From assembly GCF_003025555.1 (NCBI RefSeq), contig NZ_PYMH01000002.1, positions 496,001 to 560,000 of the forward strand: a stretch of DNA of 64,000 nt. Direction: 5' to 3'. The position numbers and the translations under genes were made by a program. The DNA is from Photobacterium lutimaris (lineage in GTDB: Bacteria > Pseudomonadota > Gammaproteobacteria > Enterobacterales > Vibrionaceae). The notes under the pieces were generated by a model. The model was not told where the DNA came from and did no database searches. It saw only the letters and a program-made list of their open reading frames with translations. This document shows positions 25,681 through 35,635 of the stretch, piece after piece (positions within the stretch are counted from its first letter, which is position 1; each line of letters opens with the position of its first letter).

Positions 25681-25722
25681 AGCGATGGTAAATATTGCCC
25701 CCTCATGTAGGGGGCCTTTTTT
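25681..25722. repeat. attR-like 42-bp direct repeat
   Basis: Identical to 15842-15883, including the CCCCCTCATGTAGGGGG terminator hairpin and T-run. It restores a terminator at both junctions. Confidence 0.9.
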
Positions 25723-25832
25723 ATTCTATCTCGCCAACCTTTTCTTTCTCACTTTCCAGAAATTAAGCCAGCAGCGACCCGTTTGGTCTCTATGTTTATT
25801 GTTACGTAGGTATCTCTCGGAGTCTGTACTCT

Positions 25833-27479
25833 ATGCGCTGGCTAATCATCATTACCCTCTTTTATTCTCTATTATCCTTTGCCGAGGAAGCCGAACAAGC
25901 ACCAGAAACCAAGCCAGACGAATTTGCCAAAATTGAGCAAATGGAAGTGGAAATGGCTGAGCTCTATAAAGAGTCACTGGATAAAGTCGGCACTGCAAAA
26001 AATATCATCGATATGCAGATGCTAAAGAAAAATGAAGATATCCGGGCAGAATTGCAAAAACTGATAAAAAACCGTACCGAACAGAATACTCCCAAAGTCA
26101 CGAAGTTTGTCAATGAACAGGTCGAGTACCTTACCCTTGCCATTGATTTTCTGTCTAAACGGATCACCACTCTGCAAAATGATCTGGATGAAGTTGAACT
26201 AGAGCAAAAGCTAATAACCCAAAAAACACTCAACGAAACCAACGCGTTCTACCACACCATTTTGAGCGAACAATGGGTCAATTTTGAGTGGCTGGAGTTG
26301 CTGGGTTCGCCGGCTGATAAGAGCAAGCAGGCTCTTATCAGAGATATTGAACAGCGGCTTGATTTCTTATCCGCTAAGCTATCATTCGACAACCAGCAAG
26401 AAAGTGTGCTGGCCAGCCAAATCAAATCTGCTGCCGATGAAGAAAAAGACTCATTGCAACTACAGTATATTTTCGCCCAGCGTGACGTCTCGAGTGATAT
26501 AGACAATCTGCAGTTCATCGTTGATCTCGCCAACAAAATGAAGATCGATACCACTGATTACACCAAACAGTTATTCGTGATATCTGGTAACTTGACCAAT
26601 GAGTTATTAGATTACAAAGTCATTCTTTCATTATTATCCGATGGCTTGAAAGATTTTCGTGATTGGCTGGGGCAGAATACTCCGCAAGCCCTATTCAAAA
26701 TATTCATTTTCCTGCTCATCATTTTTATCTTTAAGATCTTAAAGAATGTTACCCGGCATATTGTCACCCGGGCTGTTTCCCCTCCCACTCTCCGTATGTC
26801 GCAGCTAATGAAAGACTTTTTCATTTCCATCAGTGGCAACACCGTATTGTGTATCGGTATTTTGATAGCTTTATCGCAAATAGGCCTGAATCTGGCGCCA
26901 GTCCTGACCGGTTTTGGTGTGGCCGGTGTGATTATCGGCTTTGCCTTGCAGGATACGCTGTCTAACTTTGCCTCCGGTATGATGCTGCTGATCTACCGTC
27001 CATTTGATGTCGACGATTTTGTCGAGGCTGGCGGTACCTCTGGTAAAGTGAGCCACATGAGCCTGGTAAGCACCACCATCAAGACTTTTGACAACCAGAT
27101 CCTCATCGTACCCAACAGCAAAATCTGGGGCGATACTATTAAGAATATCACCCACGAAAAAGTCCGCCGGGTCGATATGGTCTTTGGGGTGAGCTATGGT
27201 GATGATATCGAAAAGACCGAAACCGTGTTGGAAGCCATTTTGGCCGATCATCCAATGGTGCTACGCTCACCAGAACCGACCATCAAGCTTCATATCCTCA
27301 ATTCATCCTCCGTTGATTTCATTGTGCGCCCTTGGGTAAAGACCGAGGATTATTGGGATGTGTATTGGGATGTCACCCGCGAGGTTAAAATGCGCTTTGA
27401 TCGAGAAGGTATATCTATCCCATTCCCACAGCAAGATGTTCATCTGCATATGATAAAAAATGAAGACATTCCCAAGTGA
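25833..27479 (+). CDS. MscS-family mechanosensitive channel
   Basis: 548 aa. A signal peptide (IITLFYSLLSFAEE) and a long periplasmic helical domain (about residues 25-270) with coiled-coil character precede membrane helices and the MscS core. TM3 is recognisable in GFGVAGVIIGFALQDTLSNF, followed by PFDVDDFVEAGGTSGKV (beta domain) and VPNSKIWGDTIKN. It opens under membrane tension to release solutes. It resembles long MscS members (YbdG/MscK-like) but is shorter than MscK. The last codons lie in a degenerate palindromic repeat. Before integration of the element it would have been just past the pst terminator. Confidence 0.9.
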   Translation: MRWLIIITLFYSLLSFAEEAEQAPETKPDEFAKIEQMEVEMAELYKESLDKVGTAKNIIDMQMLKKNEDIRAELQKLIKNRTEQNTPKVTKFVNEQVEYLTLAIDFLSKRITTLQNDLDEVELEQKLITQKTLNETNAFYHTILSEQWVNFEWLELLGSPADKSKQALIRDIEQRLDFLSAKLSFDNQQESVLASQIKSAADEEKDSLQLQYIFAQRDVSSDIDNLQFIVDLANKMKIDTTDYTKQLFVISGNLTNELLDYKVILSLLSDGLKDFRDWLGQNTPQALFKIFIFLLIIFIFKILKNVTRHIVTRAVSPPTLRMSQLMKDFFISISGNTVLCIGILIALSQIGLNLAPVLTGFGVAGVIIGFALQDTLSNFASGMMLLIYRPFDVDDFVEAGGTSGKVSHMSLVSTTIKTFDNQILIVPNSKIWGDTIKNITHEKVRRVDMVFGVSYGDDIEKTETVLEAILADHPMVLRSPEPTIKLHILNSSSVDFIVRPWVKTEDYWDVYWDVTREVKMRFDREGISIPFPQQDVHLHMIKNEDIPK

Positions 27480-27496
27480 CTTCAAGCGGCTAGGAT
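27471..27496. repeat. Degenerate palindromic element supplying the mscS stop codon
   Basis: CCCAAGTGACTTCAAG is followed by CGGCTAGG; the core matches other copies in the window. The TGA inside CAAGTGACT is the stop codon of the channel gene. Confidence 0.5.
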
Positions 27497-27769
27497 CACT
27501 TTGAAATAATTAAATGACGTAGGCTTAACATTTTTTCTTTTGCTGTTGTTTAAACTACTATTCTGGTTAGCGTTTAATTTTTACGCTAGGTAAAACCTAA
27601 CCAAAGCTGAATATTGCAGTATTAAGTGTGTTTTTGATATTCCCTCACGCTAAAATCTGATATATTTTGTTAAATAAGATAAAAAACAACGTACAATTAA
27701 TCATCTAACTTATGTATTCAGGGGAATGATACTTGGTTGGGTGATTATAATGACTTCTGGGAATTTATA
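27480..27769. other. AT-rich intergenic region
   Basis: No gene is supported. It is AT-rich with several A/T tracts, probably holding the promoter of the downstream lipoprotein. Confidence 0.5.
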
Positions 27770-28216
27770 ATGATGAAGAAACGTTTCTTTGCTGTATTGG
27801 CCTTACCTGCCATTCTTGCCGCTTGTGCATCTAATACTGAAAGCGAGCCAACAAACTCTATGATTACCAATACTGACCTTGCTGCCTACAACTGGGTACT
27901 TAATAAAGTTGATGGTAACGAACTTGAGATCGCAGAACCGTTCCAGGTACCAAACCTACAACTTTCGACTGATCTAGGTGCCAATGGCCATGCAGGTTGT
28001 AACCGTTACTTCGGCCAAGCCGAACTTAATGAAGGCAAACTGCGTATTGAGAATATGGGGATGACGATGATGGCATGCCCAGAACCAGCAATGGAATTAG
28101 AACGTGTAATGAGCGCGACCCTGATGGATTGGAGCACGGCCACGGTTGCGGGTAACCAGCTGACGCTTACGGGTATAGAACATACGCTGACTTTTACTCG
28201 TACCGACGCTGAGTAA
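27770..28216 (+). CDS. META/HslJ-like domain lipoprotein
   Basis: 148 aa. ATGATG at 27770; a longer frame lacks a ribosome site. The signal has a lipobox (ILAAC, Cys at residue 17), so the mature protein is acylated. The META domain is typical: YNWVLNKVDGNE, HAGCNRYFGQAEL, IENMGMTMMACPEP, VMSATLMDWSTATV and ending HTLTFTR. HslJ-type META proteins are linked to heat shock and novobiocin resistance in E. coli; the role here is unknown. A strong terminator follows. Confidence 0.85.
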   Translation: MMKKRFFAVLALPAILAACASNTESEPTNSMITNTDLAAYNWVLNKVDGNELEIAEPFQVPNLQLSTDLGANGHAGCNRYFGQAELNEGKLRIENMGMTMMACPEPAMELERVMSATLMDWSTATVAGNQLTLTGIEHTLTFTRTDAE

Positions 28217-28242
28217 TCACTGATCACACCATAATTCTAGAG

Positions 28243-28266
28243 AAGGCGCCGCTTGGCGCCTTTTTT
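28243..28266 (+). terminator. Terminator after the META lipoprotein gene
   Basis: AAGGCGCC and GGCGCC pair around GCTT, followed by six T residues. Confidence 0.9.
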
Positions 28267-28352
28267 CAATTTTATTGGGTGGGTATTTACTTTCTCGGCT
28301 TTACCGTCGCTTATTAGGATCAGGACTGAAAAATAAGCGGGAGAACATGTAA

Positions 28353-29105
28353 GTGAGTTCTGTGCGAAAACTCTGTGGGCTCAAGTCATCTCGGGCACAA
28401 AAGATACTGATCCTGAACAAAAAAGGGGGGGCTGGAAAATCCACGCTTGCCATTTCACTCTCTAGTGTACTCAGTCGCCACTGCCGAACGGAATTACTCG
28501 ATCTCGATGAGCAACGGACTTCGCACTACTGGAGCCACAACAACGATCGGGTTGAAGGCCATCACTTCAACTTCGACCGTGGACAACTGTTTTCTTTGGC
28601 AGTCAAGGTGGATAGAGAGTGCGAGGTTATCGTCATTGATACCCCATCCAATTTTAGCGCGGTCGAGCTAGAACGTTACATTGCACTTGCCGATCGCATC
28701 GTGATCCCGGTACAGCCCACCCCCGTCGATATCCATGCGATGCTCAATTTTACCCAACAGCTCATAAACACAGCGACCAGTAAGCACAGGCGCATTCCGG
28801 TCGCTATCGTCGCCACCCGAAATGAAAAGGGGCCTCAAGGTGTCGAATTGCTCAAGCGTGTATTGGGTCACCTACGTTATCCGTTGCTTGGCTCAATGAG
28901 CAACTCCCCGATTTACCCGCAGGCGTTTGAGGAGGGCTGTAACTTTATGGATATCAACCCGTCGCTTGACGCCCAGTTATGGTCGAAAACCTGCAAATGG
29001 CTAAAACTGCCACGCTATCCGTTGCCCCAAGGAGAAAGGCTCAAAGGACCAAGTATCCTTCCGGATACTTTCAAGCTGGCTCTTGAGCGCCCAAATCGGA
29101 TCTAG
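28353..29105 (+). CDS. Orphan ParA-family ATPase
   Basis: 250 aa. The deviant Walker A KKGGAGKST, Walker A' region ELLDLDEQRTSHYW and Walker B VIVIDTPSNF are intact, so it should bind ATP and dimerise on membranes or DNA. It starts with GTG preceded by GGGAG. There is no parB-like partner beside it, so it is not a standard partition pair; such orphans position other cargo (chemoreceptor arrays, carboxysomes, plasmids). The C-terminal tail (PRYPLPQGERLKGPSILP) is basic. An 8-bp stem (CACGAAAC/GTTTCGTG) lies at 29134-29155. Confidence 0.85.
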   Translation: MSSVRKLCGLKSSRAQKILILNKKGGAGKSTLAISLSSVLSRHCRTELLDLDEQRTSHYWSHNNDRVEGHHFNFDRGQLFSLAVKVDRECEVIVIDTPSNFSAVELERYIALADRIVIPVQPTPVDIHAMLNFTQQLINTATSKHRRIPVAIVATRNEKGPQGVELLKRVLGHLRYPLLGSMSNSPIYPQAFEEGCNFMDINPSLDAQLWSKTCKWLKLPRYPLPQGERLKGPSILPDTFKLALERPNRI

Positions 29106-29433
29106 GCCGACGATGACCCAAATTAGTCTTATACACGAAACTGTCCTGTTTCGTGCACAATAAGAGCAAGACCGCTTGTCAGCTCTTAATTGTATGTATT
29201 ACACAATTATTCAATACGTTAGATATAACTTTTGACTCAAGAAAAATTATTATGCCGCCAATCCGGTTTTATTGACAATTAGACAACTTAAAGTTTTGTA
29301 AATCCTCATGGTAATGATTTTTTATCAGCTAAGCTAAATAGACCCAAGCAGCATCAATATATACGAGCCAAGAATATCGCTTGGGCAAGAAGGCAACTCG
29401 GTACACTTTTCAATCTTGCTAAGGTAGGCTGCT
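29106..29433. other. Intergenic region after parA-like gene
   Basis: No gene is supported. It contains a perfect 8-bp inverted repeat (29134-29155) without a T-run and then AT-rich DNA, presumably the promoter of the 82-aa gene. Confidence 0.5.
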
Positions 29434-29682
29434 ATGAAAAAAATCGCGTTAATTATTGTAGGGCTATTCATTGCTAATTCAGCTGTCGCTTACGAACTTC
29501 AAGGTCGTAATGACATCAGTCAAATAACACCGCAAAAAGTAGAATACCAACCATCAAGTTATGTTCCGACCAGCAAAGAATTGCAGGGGCAAAGTGATAG
29601 AACGCATTTCCCCAAACTAAAAACCAAATTCACCAAATCTGAATACAAACCAAGCTTTGATGACATTAAAGGCCGTTCTTAA
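29434..29682 (+). CDS. Small exported protein with two repeat units, 82 aa
   Basis: A signal peptide (ALIIVGLFIANSAVA) is followed by about 62 residues with two or three similar units: YELQGRND..., KELQGQSDRTHFPK and FDDIKGRS, each with E/K-LQG or IKG-R/Q-S. It is basic and without cysteines, so probably periplasmic and small enough to be unstructured. I know no function. AAGG precedes the ATG by about ten bases. Confidence 0.6.
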   Translation: MKKIALIIVGLFIANSAVAYELQGRNDISQITPQKVEYQPSSYVPTSKELQGQSDRTHFPKLKTKFTKSEYKPSFDDIKGRS

Positions 29683-29690
29683 CAACTAAA

Positions 29691-29720
29691 AAAGCCCTGG
29701 CGTTCATCCTCCAGGGCTTT
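29691..29720 (-). terminator. Terminator between the small exported gene and metE
   Basis: AAAGCCCTGG and CCAGGGCTTT pair around ten bases; the six-T run lies on the minus strand, so it mainly ends metE transcription. Confidence 0.85.
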
Positions 29721-29760
29721 GCCTTGACCACTTATTAAACATCGAGATCTGGCATTATTT

Positions 29761-32052
29761 CTACACGACTTTCGCTTGATACTGCTCACGCAGGGTTTTC
29801 GCGGCTTCAACCATGTTTGTCAGAGCGGCCTCTGTTTCTTCCCAACTGCGCGTTTTTAATCCGCAATCAGGGTTGATCCATAGCCTTTGTGCAGGAATTT
29901 GTGCTTCTGCCTTTTCGACTAATTCAATGATCTGCTCAACCGTTGGGATGTTCGGTGAGTGGATATCATACACACCCGGGCCGATCTCGTTTGGGTAATC
30001 AAACGCTTCAAAGGCTTTGAGCAATTCCATATCAGAACGTGATGTCTCGATGGTGATCACATCTGCATCCAGTGCGGCCACGGACTCAATCATATCGTTG
30101 AACTCGCTATAACACATATGGGTGTGGATCTGCGTTTGTGGCTCGGCACTGGCTGCAGAAATCTTGAATGCTTTCACCGCCCAGTCCAAGTATGCTTGCC
30201 ATTGGCTGGCCTTGATCGGCATCCCCTCGCGAATGGCTGGCTCATCAATCTGGATGATCTTAATTCCCTTATTTTGCAAATCTGCCACTTCATCCCGTAA
30301 TGCCAGTGCTATCTGATTGGCGATGGCTTCACGGCTAAGATCTTCACGCGGGAACGTCCATCCCAAAATCGTCACAGGACCGGTAAGCATACCTTTCACA
30401 GGCTTGTCCGTTAACGACTGGGCATATTGTGTCCAAGCAACCGTCATCGGTGCCGAGCGATAAATATCAGAGACAATAACGGCAGGTTTCACGCATCGCG
30501 AACCATAACTCTGCACCCAGCCAAAGCGGGTCACAGCAAAGCCTTCAAGCAACTCTGCAAAATATTCCACCATGTCATTACGCTCAGCTTCGCCATGCAC
30601 CAATACGTCAAGGTCTAGCTTGTTCTGGCGCTCAATCGCATCACCGATATGGCCCTTCATCGCCGCGATATAATCTTGTTCATTCAGGCGACCTGCTTTG
30701 AAATCTCGGCGCTGGGTTCGGATTTCATTGGTTTGCGGAAATGAGCCAATGGTTGTTGTCGGCAGCAAAGGTAACCCTAAAGATTGACGCTGCTCACGGG
30801 CACGCTCTTCATAAGGCTGCTTGCGCTCTGCCAATGCATCCGTGATTGTTGCGCTGCGTTGACGCACCTGTTCATTATTCACCAAAGAGCTGGTTGCTCG
30901 GGCTTTGATCGGAGCACTGTAGTGCGCACACTCTTCAATGGCGATTTCGTTGCCATCAATAGCTTGGGCCAACAGGGTTAGTTCACGACACTTTTGCTTG
31001 GCAAATGCCAACCATTGTCGTACTTCTGGATCCACATCCGTTTCTAAGTCCAAGTCCATTGGACTGTGAAGAAGTGAACACGACGAGGCTAACCACAGGC
31101 GCTCTCCTAGTTTCGCTTTGACAGGTTTAAGGCACTCCAACAGCGCGCTCAAATCAGCTCGCCATACATTACGCCCGTTGACGACACCTGCCGATAGTAC
31201 CCAATGCTCAGGCAAACGACCTACCACTTCATCCAGCTGCTCAGGAGCCGCTGAGATGTCCACATGCAAACCATCAACTTTGAGTTTGGTGATGGTATCC
31301 AGTTGATGAGTAATATTGTCAAAATACGCGGTCAGTAACAGCTTAGGTGCACCATGCAGTACTTGGTAAGCAATGTTGAATGCGTCAGCCCACTCTTTGG
31401 GTAGCTCTAATGCCAGCGATGGCTCATCAATTTGTACCCATTCGACGCCTAATGTTGCTAACTTATTGAGGATTTGCTGATAAGCCGCCAGCAGTCTTGG
31501 TAACAAAGACAACCTATCGAAATCCGCTTCTTTTTCCTTGCCAAGCCATAGGTAGGAGATTGGTCCCAGTAATACCGGTTTCACCTTGTGCCCTGCTTTT
31601 TTTGCTTCGGCGATTTCTTCAAACAGCTGCGGCCAGCTAACAGTGAATTCATCATCGGCGCTAAATTCCGGCACGATGTAGTGATAGTTAGTGTTAAACC
31701 ACTTGGTCATATCGGATGCTGCACACGCACACCCTGTTGGTGCTTTACCTCTAGCGACACGAAACAAGGTATCGAGATCTGGAAAACTACTACGGTGGCG
31801 CTTGGGTAAATGACCCAGCAGCATACTGGTGCCCAATACATGATCGTACCAAGCAAAGTCACCGACGGTGACGACATCCAACCCTGCTCCTGATTGCTCC
31901 CCCCAATGGCGGTGACGCAACAGGCTTCCCACTTCCTTCAGTTCAGCTTGTGAAATTTCACCTCGCCAGTATTTTTCTTGGGCAAACTTCAGCTCACGCT
32001 GGCTGCCAATACGCGGGTAACCCAATATATGTGTTGTTGTTTTTACCGTCAT
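29761..32052 (-). CDS. metE: Cobalamin-independent methionine synthase MetE
   Basis: 763 aa. It transfers the methyl group from 5-methyltetrahydropteroyl-tri-glutamate to homocysteine. The zinc ligands are visible in THMCYSEF and NPDCGLKTR, and the homology blocks [40 protein letters not shown] and [13 protein letters not shown] are in order. ATG at 32052 is preceded by GGGACGGAA; the longer frame to 32103 adds 17 residues with no homology. metR is divergent, with a MetR site between them. Confidence 0.96.
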   Translation of the reverse strand: MTVKTTTHILGYPRIGSQRELKFAQEKYWRGEISQAELKEVGSLLRHRHWGEQSGAGLDVVTVGDFAWYDHVLGTSMLLGHLPKRHRSSFPDLDTLFRVARGKAPTGCACAASDMTKWFNTNYHYIVPEFSADDEFTVSWPQLFEEIAEAKKAGHKVKPVLLGPISYLWLGKEKEADFDRLSLLPRLLAAYQQILNKLATLGVEWVQIDEPSLALELPKEWADAFNIAYQVLHGAPKLLLTAYFDNITHQLDTITKLKVDGLHVDISAAPEQLDEVVGRLPEHWVLSAGVVNGRNVWRADLSALLECLKPVKAKLGERLWLASSCSLLHSPMDLDLETDVDPEVRQWLAFAKQKCRELTLLAQAIDGNEIAIEECAHYSAPIKARATSSLVNNEQVRQRSATITDALAERKQPYEERAREQRQSLGLPLLPTTTIGSFPQTNEIRTQRRDFKAGRLNEQDYIAAMKGHIGDAIERQNKLDLDVLVHGEAERNDMVEYFAELLEGFAVTRFGWVQSYGSRCVKPAVIVSDIYRSAPMTVAWTQYAQSLTDKPVKGMLTGPVTILGWTFPREDLSREAIANQIALALRDEVADLQNKGIKIIQIDEPAIREGMPIKASQWQAYLDWAVKAFKISAASAEPQTQIHTHMCYSEFNDMIESVAALDADVITIETSRSDMELLKAFEAFDYPNEIGPGVYDIHSPNIPTVEQIIELVEKAEAQIPAQRLWINPDCGLKTRSWEETEAALTNMVEAAKTLREQYQAKVV

Positions 32053-32143
32053 TGCTGTTCCGTCCCTGCATTCTTTGCCGTTGTTGGAATAACAATGACG
32101 CACAGGCCAACCATGAGCAATTTCTTATCACTAATGTTTATCT

Positions 32144-32156
32144 TGAATAAAATTCA
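32144..32156. promoter_or_regulatory. MetR binding site
   Basis: TGAATAAAATTCA matches the MetR consensus TGAA-N5-TTCA exactly. It lies 92 bp upstream of metE and 122 bp upstream of metR, as in enterobacterial metE/metR regions. Confidence 0.75.
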
Positions 32157-32277
32157 TATGACAAGCCATGCTTAAGACCTTATTTAGCCATCTAGATGTT
32201 TACACCGCTATGGTTTGCAGATACAGTAAACACCGCATATTAAGGAAAGCACCGCCACAATTGGCAAAGGATAAGAT

Positions 32278-33189
32278 TTGATTGAGATTAAGCACTTAAG
32301 AACACTGACGGTATTACGGGATACCGGTTCACTTACAGCCACTGCGACTACGTTGTGCCTAACGCAATCAGCCCTGTCCCACCAGCTGAAAGATTTGGAA
32401 CAACGGCTGGGCAGCCAGCTTTTCCTGCGCAAGACCCGCCCGGTAAAGTTCACTGCAGAGGGTGATATTTTACTACGGCTAGCCGATGACCTCTTCCCTC
32501 GCCTTGCCCAGGCTGAGCATGAACTTGCCAGCCTCAAAGAAGATACTAATGGCCGACTCCATATGGCTATCGAATGTCACTCATGCTTCCAATGGCTAAT
32601 GCCAGCATTGAAGGAATACCAACATCATTGGCCTAATGTGACATTGGACTTTTCATCCGGCTTTGGCTTCGAACCTTTACCTGCACTCGGTGCTGGTGAG
32701 CTAGATCTCGTCATTACTTCAGACATCCAAGCTCGCAGTGACATTCACTTCGAACCACTGTTTGATTTTGAAATGCGCTTGATCGTTGCCCCGCAATCTC
32801 CACTGGCATCTAAAGACATTATCTCCCCTGAAGATTTGGCCCAAGAAACCATGCTCAGCTATCCCGTTCAGCGAAACAGGCTAGATGTCGTGAAGCATTT
32901 CATGCAACCGGCTGGTGTAGAGCCCGCCAATTGGAAGCAAGCAGACAATACTCTCATGCTGATCCAGATGGTGTCAGCGGGCTTAGGTGTTGCAGCACTG
33001 CCTAACTGGGCGGTATTTGACTTTGCTCGCCAAGGACTGATTGTCAGCAAACCATTAGGTGATGGTCTTTGGCGACGTTTGTTTGCAGCCATAAGGGCTC
33101 AAGAGCGTGAAAGGCATTATTTATCGGCGTTCTTTGCGACAGCAAAACAGCAGTGCCAAACCCACTTAGAGGGGATCAAGGCTGCATAA
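32278..33189 (+). CDS. metR: LysR-family methionine regulator MetR
   Basis: 303 aa. The start is a TTG with AAAGGATAAGA upstream. The winged-helix region (HLRTLTVLRDTGSLTATATT, QSALSHQLKDLEQRLGSQLF) and C-terminus (LNMVSAGLGVAALPNW-like, here IQMVSAGLGVAALPNW) match MetR. It activates metE with homocysteine as cofactor. Divergent arrangement with metE supports the name. Confidence 0.92.
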   Translation: MIEIKHLRTLTVLRDTGSLTATATTLCLTQSALSHQLKDLEQRLGSQLFLRKTRPVKFTAEGDILLRLADDLFPRLAQAEHELASLKEDTNGRLHMAIECHSCFQWLMPALKEYQHHWPNVTLDFSSGFGFEPLPALGAGELDLVITSDIQARSDIHFEPLFDFEMRLIVAPQSPLASKDIISPEDLAQETMLSYPVQRNRLDVVKHFMQPAGVEPANWKQADNTLMLIQMVSAGLGVAALPNWAVFDFARQGLIVSKPLGDGLWRRLFAAIRAQERERHYLSAFFATAKQQCQTHLEGIKAA

Positions 33190-33236
33190 AAGGCGGTTCA
33201 CGCCCAAAATGCAACCGGTAAGATAATCAGAAGGTA

Positions 33237-33425
33237 TTACTTGAATTGATTATTGATAGGATCGTAATGGTAGCCCAAATCTTCCATTTTCTGGTTCAGC
33301 TCATTAAAGTCGAGTTCATAACGGCTGACCAACTCTTCAACCGTCGAACACTCAAGGCGTAATCGCTCATTCACGATACCGAGAACGATGTTGCCATCCA
33401 TGTTCAAAAGGTTACTAATCTCCAT
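33237..33425 (-). CDS. DUF4250-domain protein, 62 aa
   Basis: The protein follows the DUF4250 pattern: SNLLNMDGNIVLGIVNERLR, then VEELVSRYELDFNELNQKM and GYHYDPINNQF. GAGGGGCAGG precedes the ATG at 33425; a longer frame to 33452 adds nine residues. Function of the family is unknown. It is convergent with metR. Confidence 0.75.
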   Translation of the reverse strand: MEISNLLNMDGNIVLGIVNERLRLECSTVEELVSRYELDFNELNQKMEDLGYHYDPINNQFK

Positions 33426-33525
33426 ACTGCCTGCCCCTCGGTAAGTATTCACTCATGAATAAGCATAGACAGAATGAGGCGGAAAGAAAAAGCGCCGCCT
33501 CACATTTCGATAATCGTCTCGCAGC

Positions 33526-34194
33526 TTAAATCAATGCCACCTGCATGTTGGCAGACAGCACTAAAATTCCCGCCGCAATCACCAACTGCCAACGATTGAC
33601 AGTTTTTCCTGTCAATAAGTGCATTGACCACACCAATAGGCCTGCAACCAGCAAGACCAGTGACGCCACAATGTTGGTTGTTAGCAAGGCCAATTGGCTT
33701 TCATCGAACTGGTTGGCAAGCCATAACAAACAAAGCACGCTCACCATCGCGCTGACAAAGCCAGCAAACGGCAACAGCCGGTGGAAAGCCTGAAGACGCG
33801 TTCTGGCTTGGGTGAGGAGAAGGTGCGCTAGCAATGATCCAAACAGCACAACACTCACCAAGCTCATGGCTGCCACGGGCAATGTTAATGTAAGTAGCAT
33901 CGAAAACCATACGAAGAAGGCCACTACATTAGCCACATAGAAAACGTTTAGAGGGCCAGCATCACGTGTTTTGCCCGTCTTGACCTTAAGGGTGAAATAC
34001 CCCAAGGCCGCTAGCGGTAAAAACGCATATGGCTGATACAGTGCAACCACCAACCATCCTAAAAGTAATACCGGCAGGGTTTTATGTACCCTTCCCCGCT
34101 GCCCCGGACAAATATCCCCTTTGGTGAGGACCAGAGTTAACACCAGCTGGGCGCCAAGCAAAGCTGGGATCAAAAAAATTAAAGCTGTGTTCAT
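33526..34194 (-). CDS. Conserved multi-pass membrane protein
   Basis: About 222 aa with seven hydrophobic segments (for example NTALIFLIPALLGAQLVLTL, LPVLLLGWLVVALYQPYAFL and VIAAGILVLSANMQVALI). I recognise no family motif. The ATG at 34194 is chosen because the segment before it is not hydrophobic; an upstream start at 34239 is possible and neither has a strong ribosome site. No operon partner. Confidence 0.6.
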   Translation of the reverse strand: MNTALIFLIPALLGAQLVLTLVLTKGDICPGQRGRVHKTLPVLLLGWLVVALYQPYAFLPLAALGYFTLKVKTGKTRDAGPLNVFYVANVVAFFVWFSMLLTLTLPVAAMSLVSVVLFGSLLAHLLLTQARTRLQAFHRLLPFAGFVSAMVSVLCLLWLANQFDESQLALLTTNIVASLVLLVAGLLVWSMHLLTGKTVNRWQLVIAAGILVLSANMQVALI

Positions 34195-34462
34195 AGGGTA
34201 ATCTTGATAAGGCAAAACAAAGTGCGGGGATAATAGCAATTACCCGGTTCGATACCAACAATGAAAAAACACTCATCGTTGTACAGTGAAATTTCACATC
34301 AATTCACATTGTTGATCAAACTAGGCAAAAGTGGCTTATTTTTTGGATCAATCTCACTGAATGGTAAATGCCAGTGTGGAATAATGACAATTTCTAGCAA
34401 TCAAAGATCGATAGCGGTTTGGATCTAACGACTAACGGGAATTAGCAAGGGCAATCGCTATT

Positions 34463-35635
34463 ATGACGTCTTCACTCAACTCACTGCTGAAGAAGCTCAA
34501 GCTTTACATCCCTGATCTTTGGAGTGCCCACGCCCATTCCACCAGTTTTAAAAATACCCGCAGTGGCTACCTGCGTAGTCGAATCACTATGCTGTCTTCG
34601 GTATGGGGGGGCTTGGTGATCTTATGGTTACCCTTTGACTTATTGTTTCTAGATCAAACGTATACTCTCCCAATCGCCTGCGCCCGACTGCTATTAGGCG
34701 GATTGCTTCTCTCCCTTGCATGGCAGAACCATCGGCATACTACCCTCCAGCGAGCTCAATGGTATATGAGCTTGATGGTTGCCAGCATTAACGTATTCTA
34801 CCTGTATACCTCTTGGGTTCTTGGCTTCCCGACGGTATATAGCGGCTTTGTCTATGGTTACACCCTCTTACCCATTATCCATGTCGCTATTTTGACCATT
34901 CTCCCTGTCACGTTAAAAGAAAGCCTTTGCATGCTGGCAGTGACCGCTCTGACGCAGGTGTTAGTCGATTATCTGGCAGGCCGTCTGATGAGCCCAGAGA
35001 CTATTGCCAGTTATTGGCTACAAAACGTCTTGGCGCTGATGGTCATTTGGTCTCAATTGTCAAAGCTGCACATGCTTATGCGGCTTTACCGCCAAGCCAC
35101 GCTTGATCCCCTTACCGGTATCTATAACCGGAGAATGCTCTTGCAGCTCGCCGAAAAACACTTGGTCGCCTGTGTCCAAAGGAGACAACCTTTCTCTGTA
35201 ATGTTGTTTGATATTGACCGCTTCAAGCGGATTAACGATACCTGGGGACACGGCGTCGGCGATAAGGTGTTGAAAGAGTTTGCCAACTTTATGCAAGAGC
35301 GTATTCGCAAAAACGACCTTTTCGGCCGTTTCGGCGGTGAAGAGTTTATTCTTTTTTTACCCAACTGTACGGCTTGCGATGCCGAACATATTGCTGAGCG
35401 AATGCTATCACGTATCCGCGCCTTGGAAGTGGCAACCAGTATAGATAATACCGCCATCTCATTTACCACCAGCATTGGGATAGCCAATTATAGTGGCAGC
35501 GACTCACTATCATCACTCATCGAGCGGGCCGACAGGGCACTGTATGACTGTAAGGATGCAGGCCGTGACTGTTTCCGCTTCCATCCCATCGACGACATTC
35601 CTAACCTCAGCGAAAGGCAAAAAGCCATTGCCTAG
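34463..35635 (+). CDS. Membrane-anchored diguanylate cyclase (GGDEF)
   Basis: 390 aa. Five or six N-terminal membrane helices (about residues 40-200) form an unnamed sensor, followed by a complete GGDEF domain: DPLTGIYNRRML, VMLFDIDRFKRINDTWGHGV, FGRFGGEEFILFLPN. The inhibitory I-site RKND is at the usual place, five residues before GGEEF. It should make cyclic di-GMP and be product-inhibited. Monocistronic; its target is unknown. Two cyclases occur in this window. Confidence 0.9.
   Translation: MTSSLNSLLKKLKLYIPDLWSAHAHSTSFKNTRSGYLRSRITMLSSVWGGLVILWLPFDLLFLDQTYTLPIACARLLLGGLLLSLAWQNHRHTTLQRAQWYMSLMVASINVFYLYTSWVLGFPTVYSGFVYGYTLLPIIHVAILTILPVTLKESLCMLAVTALTQVLVDYLAGRLMSPETIASYWLQNVLALMVIWSQLSKLHMLMRLYRQATLDPLTGIYNRRMLLQLAEKHLVACVQRRQPFSVMLFDIDRFKRINDTWGHGVGDKVLKEFANFMQERIRKNDLFGRFGGEEFILFLPNCTACDAEHIAERMLSRIRALEVATSIDNTAISFTTSIGIANYSGSDSLSSLIERADRALYDCKDAGRDCFRFHPIDDIPNLSERQKAIA

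Larger units (their letters stand above)
15842..25722. mobile_element. Integrated P2/K139-like phage remnant or satellite at the pst terminator
   Basis: A 9.8-kb segment is bounded by a perfect 42-bp direct repeat. The integrase gene lies next to the right repeat, as usual for tyrosine-recombinase elements. Inside are a CI-like repressor divergent from a Cox-like gene, two short phage-like genes and AT-rich cargo. Repeats of TGGCGACA lie near both ends and could be integrase arm sites. There are no capsid, terminase, tail-sheath or replication genes, so it cannot be a complete phage. The flanking order without it would be pstB, terminator, mscS-like gene. Confidence 0.85.
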
